A program made the position numbers and the translations under genes. The notes beneath the pieces are model-generated. The model worked only from the letters and a program-made list of their open reading frames with translations. It made no database searches and was not told where the DNA came from. Positions 61,685-64,000 of a stretch of DNA of 64,000 nucleotides are shown piece by piece. How positions within the stretch are numbered: position 1 is the stretch's first letter; every line of letters begins with the position of its first letter. The stretch is from Amborella trichopoda (Eukaryota; Streptophyta; Magnoliopsida; Amborellales; Amborellaceae): the NCBI RefSeq assembly GCF_000471905.2, contig NW_006499809.1, positions 389,798 through 453,797 of the forward strand, written 5' to 3'.

Positions 61685-62060
61685 TGGTCGGGCCTGATTT
61701 CTCATCGTCCCGAGTTGGCCCAGATATAGGTGGTGAACCGGTCGGAGGAATCCTCTCTCAAACAATCACAGGCCCCATGCACGTGTGCGTACGTGTGCAT
61801 GTAGTGCAGATAAGAACCAACAAAGAGAGAGATTTTAATTGATAAAGAAGCGCTTGAGCACCTACCTTGCCATGTTGGGTTCGAGGGATGCATCCGGGCA
61901 ATTCGCCCTTTAGATCGCCTTGAAAGCCCTCCGATTGTCCTTGCAGCGCGGTTTGAATTCGGCTCCCTCACTTTCCTATGCAGCACATGGATCCACACAC
62001 TAAAAATAACCTTCAGCATATACTTTTTGGGGTCTCCTCCTATTGTAATATATGGTGGAT
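61685..62060 (-). repeat. LTR end (R-U5 part) of the minus-strand Tat element
   Basis: On the minus strand this segment aligns piecewise with 53480-53678 on the plus strand: a GAGGGCT block, TCC[CT]T[CT]GAACCC, a GCGCT block, AAAATCTCTC or AAAATATCTTTC, the CACGTG-containing block, and TTGTTTGAGAGAGGATTCCT ahead of GAAATCAGG. The U3 boundary is not visible, so the upper limit is approximate. It identifies the elements at 6906-53678 and 54203-61685 as members of one Tat family in opposite orientation. Confidence 0.55.
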
Positions 62061-62142
62061 TTGCGGGTCTAGTCCAACGGCTAGAGGGGTTGAGAGTGAA
62101 TAAAGAAGAAGAAGTAGAGAAGTGAAAAGAGGAAACTTACCC

Positions 62143-62232
62143 AACAATTGGGCAGCCTTCCGATGTCACCTCTCCCATGAGGTATTATAAGAGACAAGAA
62201 TGATATTAGGCTTGGAAGCCACAGGTATTTCA
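62143..62232. repeat. Duplicated 90-bp block, copy 1
   Basis: It shares most positions with 62975-63070. Landmarks on the plus strand are CCTTCC[AG][GA][TC]GTCACCTC, GAGGTATT, AGACAAGAA[TA]GATA, GGCTTGGA[AG]GCCACA, GTAT[TC]T and GGGGATTCA. Part of it, read on the minus strand (TATCTTTCTT...TTCGAGA), resembles 53020-53060, just after the main satellite. Confidence 0.75.
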
Positions 62233-62334
62233 GGGGATTCAGTGAAGAAGTGATAAAGAAATAATGAAATTAAGGTGGATGAATGAGAGGTGAGGGCACG
62301 AGTAAGAAAGAGTGGAGTATTAGAGTGAGAGAGT

Positions 62335-62880
62335 TAGAGAGATGAAGGGATGAGGCAGACTTGCCTATGGCACGGGTCCGAGTCTAAGTGGGGTGGAGAG
62401 ATGATGAGAGAGATAGCTGAAGGGAGTGAGGAGGAATGGACTCGCCTATGGTGTGGTTCTATAGCTTAGGAGGTGAGGAATGGGGGTGAGATAAAATAAG
62501 ATATAGAGAGAGATGGACGGACTCGCCTATGGCATGGGTCCGTGACCTAGTGTGTATGAGAGAGAAAGAGAAATGAGAGAGTAAAAGAGGGGGGGAGATG
62601 ACAGACCCGCCTAGAGCGCGGGTCTGTGATTAGGCGAGGGGGAAAGAGTGTGCGAGGGAGAGAGATAGAAAGGGGGTAGACGGACCCACTTGTGGCACGG
62701 GTCTGTGACTTAGATGAGGTGGTGAGAGAGGGTGAGAGAGAGGAAAATAGAGAGCGGGGCAGACCCACACCATAGGCAATCCGTGACATAAACGAGGGGG
62801 TGAGAGAGGGTGAGAGATAGGAATAGAGAGACGGGTGGACCCCCTTTTGGTGTGGGTCCGTGACCTAGGCAAGAGAAAGA
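62335..62880. repeat. Purine-rich minisatellite, about 80-bp unit, seven copies
   Basis: Each unit has a conserved core such as GACGGACTCGCCTATGGCA followed by GGGTCCGTGACCTA, then a long run of GAGAGAGA-type purines. Cores start near 62352, 62437, 62516, 62602, 62678, 62760 and 62833. The core is a dyad, ACGGACCC pairing with GGGTCCGT across a short loop. Long open frames on both strands here (for example 62630-63073 minus) are pyrimidine or purine low-complexity readings and not genes. Confidence 0.85.
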
Positions 62881-62974
62881 GAGAGTGTGAGAGAAAAGGA
62901 AAAGAGAGAGAGATAAGGGGGAAGGAAAGGAAGAAAATAAGGGAAAAGAAAGCAGAGAGAGAAAGAAAAGGCTC

Positions 62975-63070
62975 GAGAATTGGAGAACCTTCCAGCGTCA
63001 CCTCCACTAAGAGGTATTCTCGAAGACAAGAAAGATACTGGGCTTGGAGGCCACAAGTATCTTGGGGATT
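62975..63070. repeat. Duplicated 90-bp block, copy 2
   Basis: Partner of 62143-62232, about 830 bp away in the same orientation, on the far side of the minisatellite. The pair brackets the minisatellite, so the whole 62143-63070 interval may be an LTR or UTR segment that expanded internally. Confidence 0.75.
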
Positions 63071-63073
63071 CAA

Positions 63074-63142
63074 GAGAGTGTGGTCTGTAGTTATACACTG
63101 TCAAGAGAGTGTGGTCCGTAGTTATACATTGTCTAGACTTCA
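63074..63142. repeat. Direct repeat of about 39 bp
   Basis: CAAGAGAGTGTGGTC[TC]GTAG followed by TTATACA[CT]TGTC occurs twice in tandem at about 63070 and 63102. A longer but weaker similarity follows (TTCTAGA / TTCTAAACT at about 63190 and 63243, each before a GAAATCAC or GAAAATCAC motif). Confidence 0.7.
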
Positions 63143-63305
63143 AGACCAAAGTCAAGAGCACTCTGGAGGATTCTAGATAGTGAGGATTTCAATTCTAGAC
63201 TGTTGAGAAATCACATCCGAAGCTGGAATGTGAAGTTTGCAGTTCTAAACTATCGGAAAATCACTTCTGAAGAACCTCGTGAGAGCTATCCAAGTTTAGA
63301 AAGAT

Positions 63306-64000
63306 AAATAGAGTATGAGAGAAATAGATTTATAAGAGATGAGTGGTATACATCATTTTTGACGTACCTACATATCCCACATGAATAAGGAGAGAGACGA
63401 TAGCAACTTGGTCCTGTTGATACTCAAAACACTGATGGACCAAAGTTGTGCCGCGAAATAAGTCTCGAACCAGGCAACCAGGGAGGAATGTTATCACGTT
63501 GAAGAGATATATTACAACTGCAATGTCGCAGTGTGGTTTCACTGAACCAGTTCCCAATCATGAAGACTACAACATCGCATCTCGAGATGCACCTCAAGAA
63601 CCCACAGTACCTTCACCTAGAACCAGAAAAAGTTCAGACTTTGACATATTCTAGATCTCACCAGCCCCGTCATTTTGACCTAGGGCATGCACTGTGGCAC
63701 AACCCAAAGTCAAACTTCTTTTATAAAGAAGGTGACGATAAAATCAGAACAATCAAGGTTTTATGAAGAAGACTTCTCAAACCTCATGAAGCATAGCTCG
63801 AAATCCGTGCATGAGATCATCACAAGGACGAGTTCAATGCAACCACCTCGCGAAGAGCTGCAAACTGGTATAACTATTGCACTTGGTACAAGGCTAGATA
63901 AGTGCAAATCCCCGGCTTACTGGAAAAGCAAACCCTCTCGGTCGCTGAAATCCTTTTTTTTGGTGACCTCTCAATTGGGAAATACTACAAATGAAGACCA
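63306..64000. other. Unassigned sequence
   Basis: No satellite and no recognisable transposon domain. Several short plus-strand frames (63448-63654, 63533-63766) overlap in different phases without a domain I know. Readings such as PPREELQTG near 63840 hint at a decayed coding region but are not enough for a call. The most likely content is more degenerate retrotransposon sequence. Confidence 0.4.

Noticed and set aside
61880-61905. tRNA-like GGGTTCGAGGGAT (B-box-like)
   Set aside because: No cloverleaf can be drawn around it, and the same region aligns to the Tat LTR segment near 53500.
62547-63176. Ser/Leu/Pro-rich and Arg/Glu/Lys-rich frames on both strands
   Set aside because: Low-complexity readings of the GA-rich minisatellite.

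Overview
The window looks like repeat-dense heterochromatin of a flowering plant, not a gene-bearing region. This rests on Ty3/gypsy retrotransposons of the Tekay/Del and Tat/Ogre lineages (plant lineages) and on a satellite whose every unit carries the Arabidopsis-type telomere heptamer CCCTAAA. I found no intact cellular protein gene, tRNA, rRNA, CRISPR or bacterial feature. The species cannot be named from the sequence.

Layout. 1-1330: plus-oriented array of a 35-bp satellite. 1331-3945: decayed Tekay-like polyprotein (RT, RNase H, integrase, chromodomain-like tail), cut at its left end by the satellite, followed by a polypurine tract and its 3' LTR (3986-6905). 6906-8250: 3' end of a Tat/Ogre-lineage pol gene (RNase H-integrase linker plus integrase), interrupted on its left by that LTR. 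8251-52942: about 44.7 kb of the same 35-bp satellite, all in one orientation, with higher-order structure and two N gaps. 52943-53678: a unique segment that looks like the Tat 3' end and LTR, with a polypurine run, a TATA-like box and a U5-like end. 53681-54202: a short satellite array in the opposite orientation, belonging to a different monomer subfamily. 54203-61660 (minus strand): broken gag and upstream ORF of a Tat-type element, split by a Tekay-family solo LTR (54992-58246). 61665-62060: its candidate primer-binding site and LTR end, which resemble the LTR end at 53678. 62143-63300: duplicated blocks and a purine-rich minisatellite. 63306-64000: unassigned.

Interpretation. The satellite starts within a few bases of the end of the Tat integrase reading frame and stops just before a candidate Tat LTR. 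The simplest reading is that the array is an enormously expanded 3' UTR of a Tat element. Hypervariable tandem repeats in the 3' UTR of Tat/Ogre elements are a known source of plant satellites. A second Tat element on the minus strand also runs from gag into the same satellite family. Tekay elements later inserted into both Tat copies, on opposite strands. All coding regions are pseudogenic, and the many short ORFs inside the satellite are artefacts of its 35-bp period.
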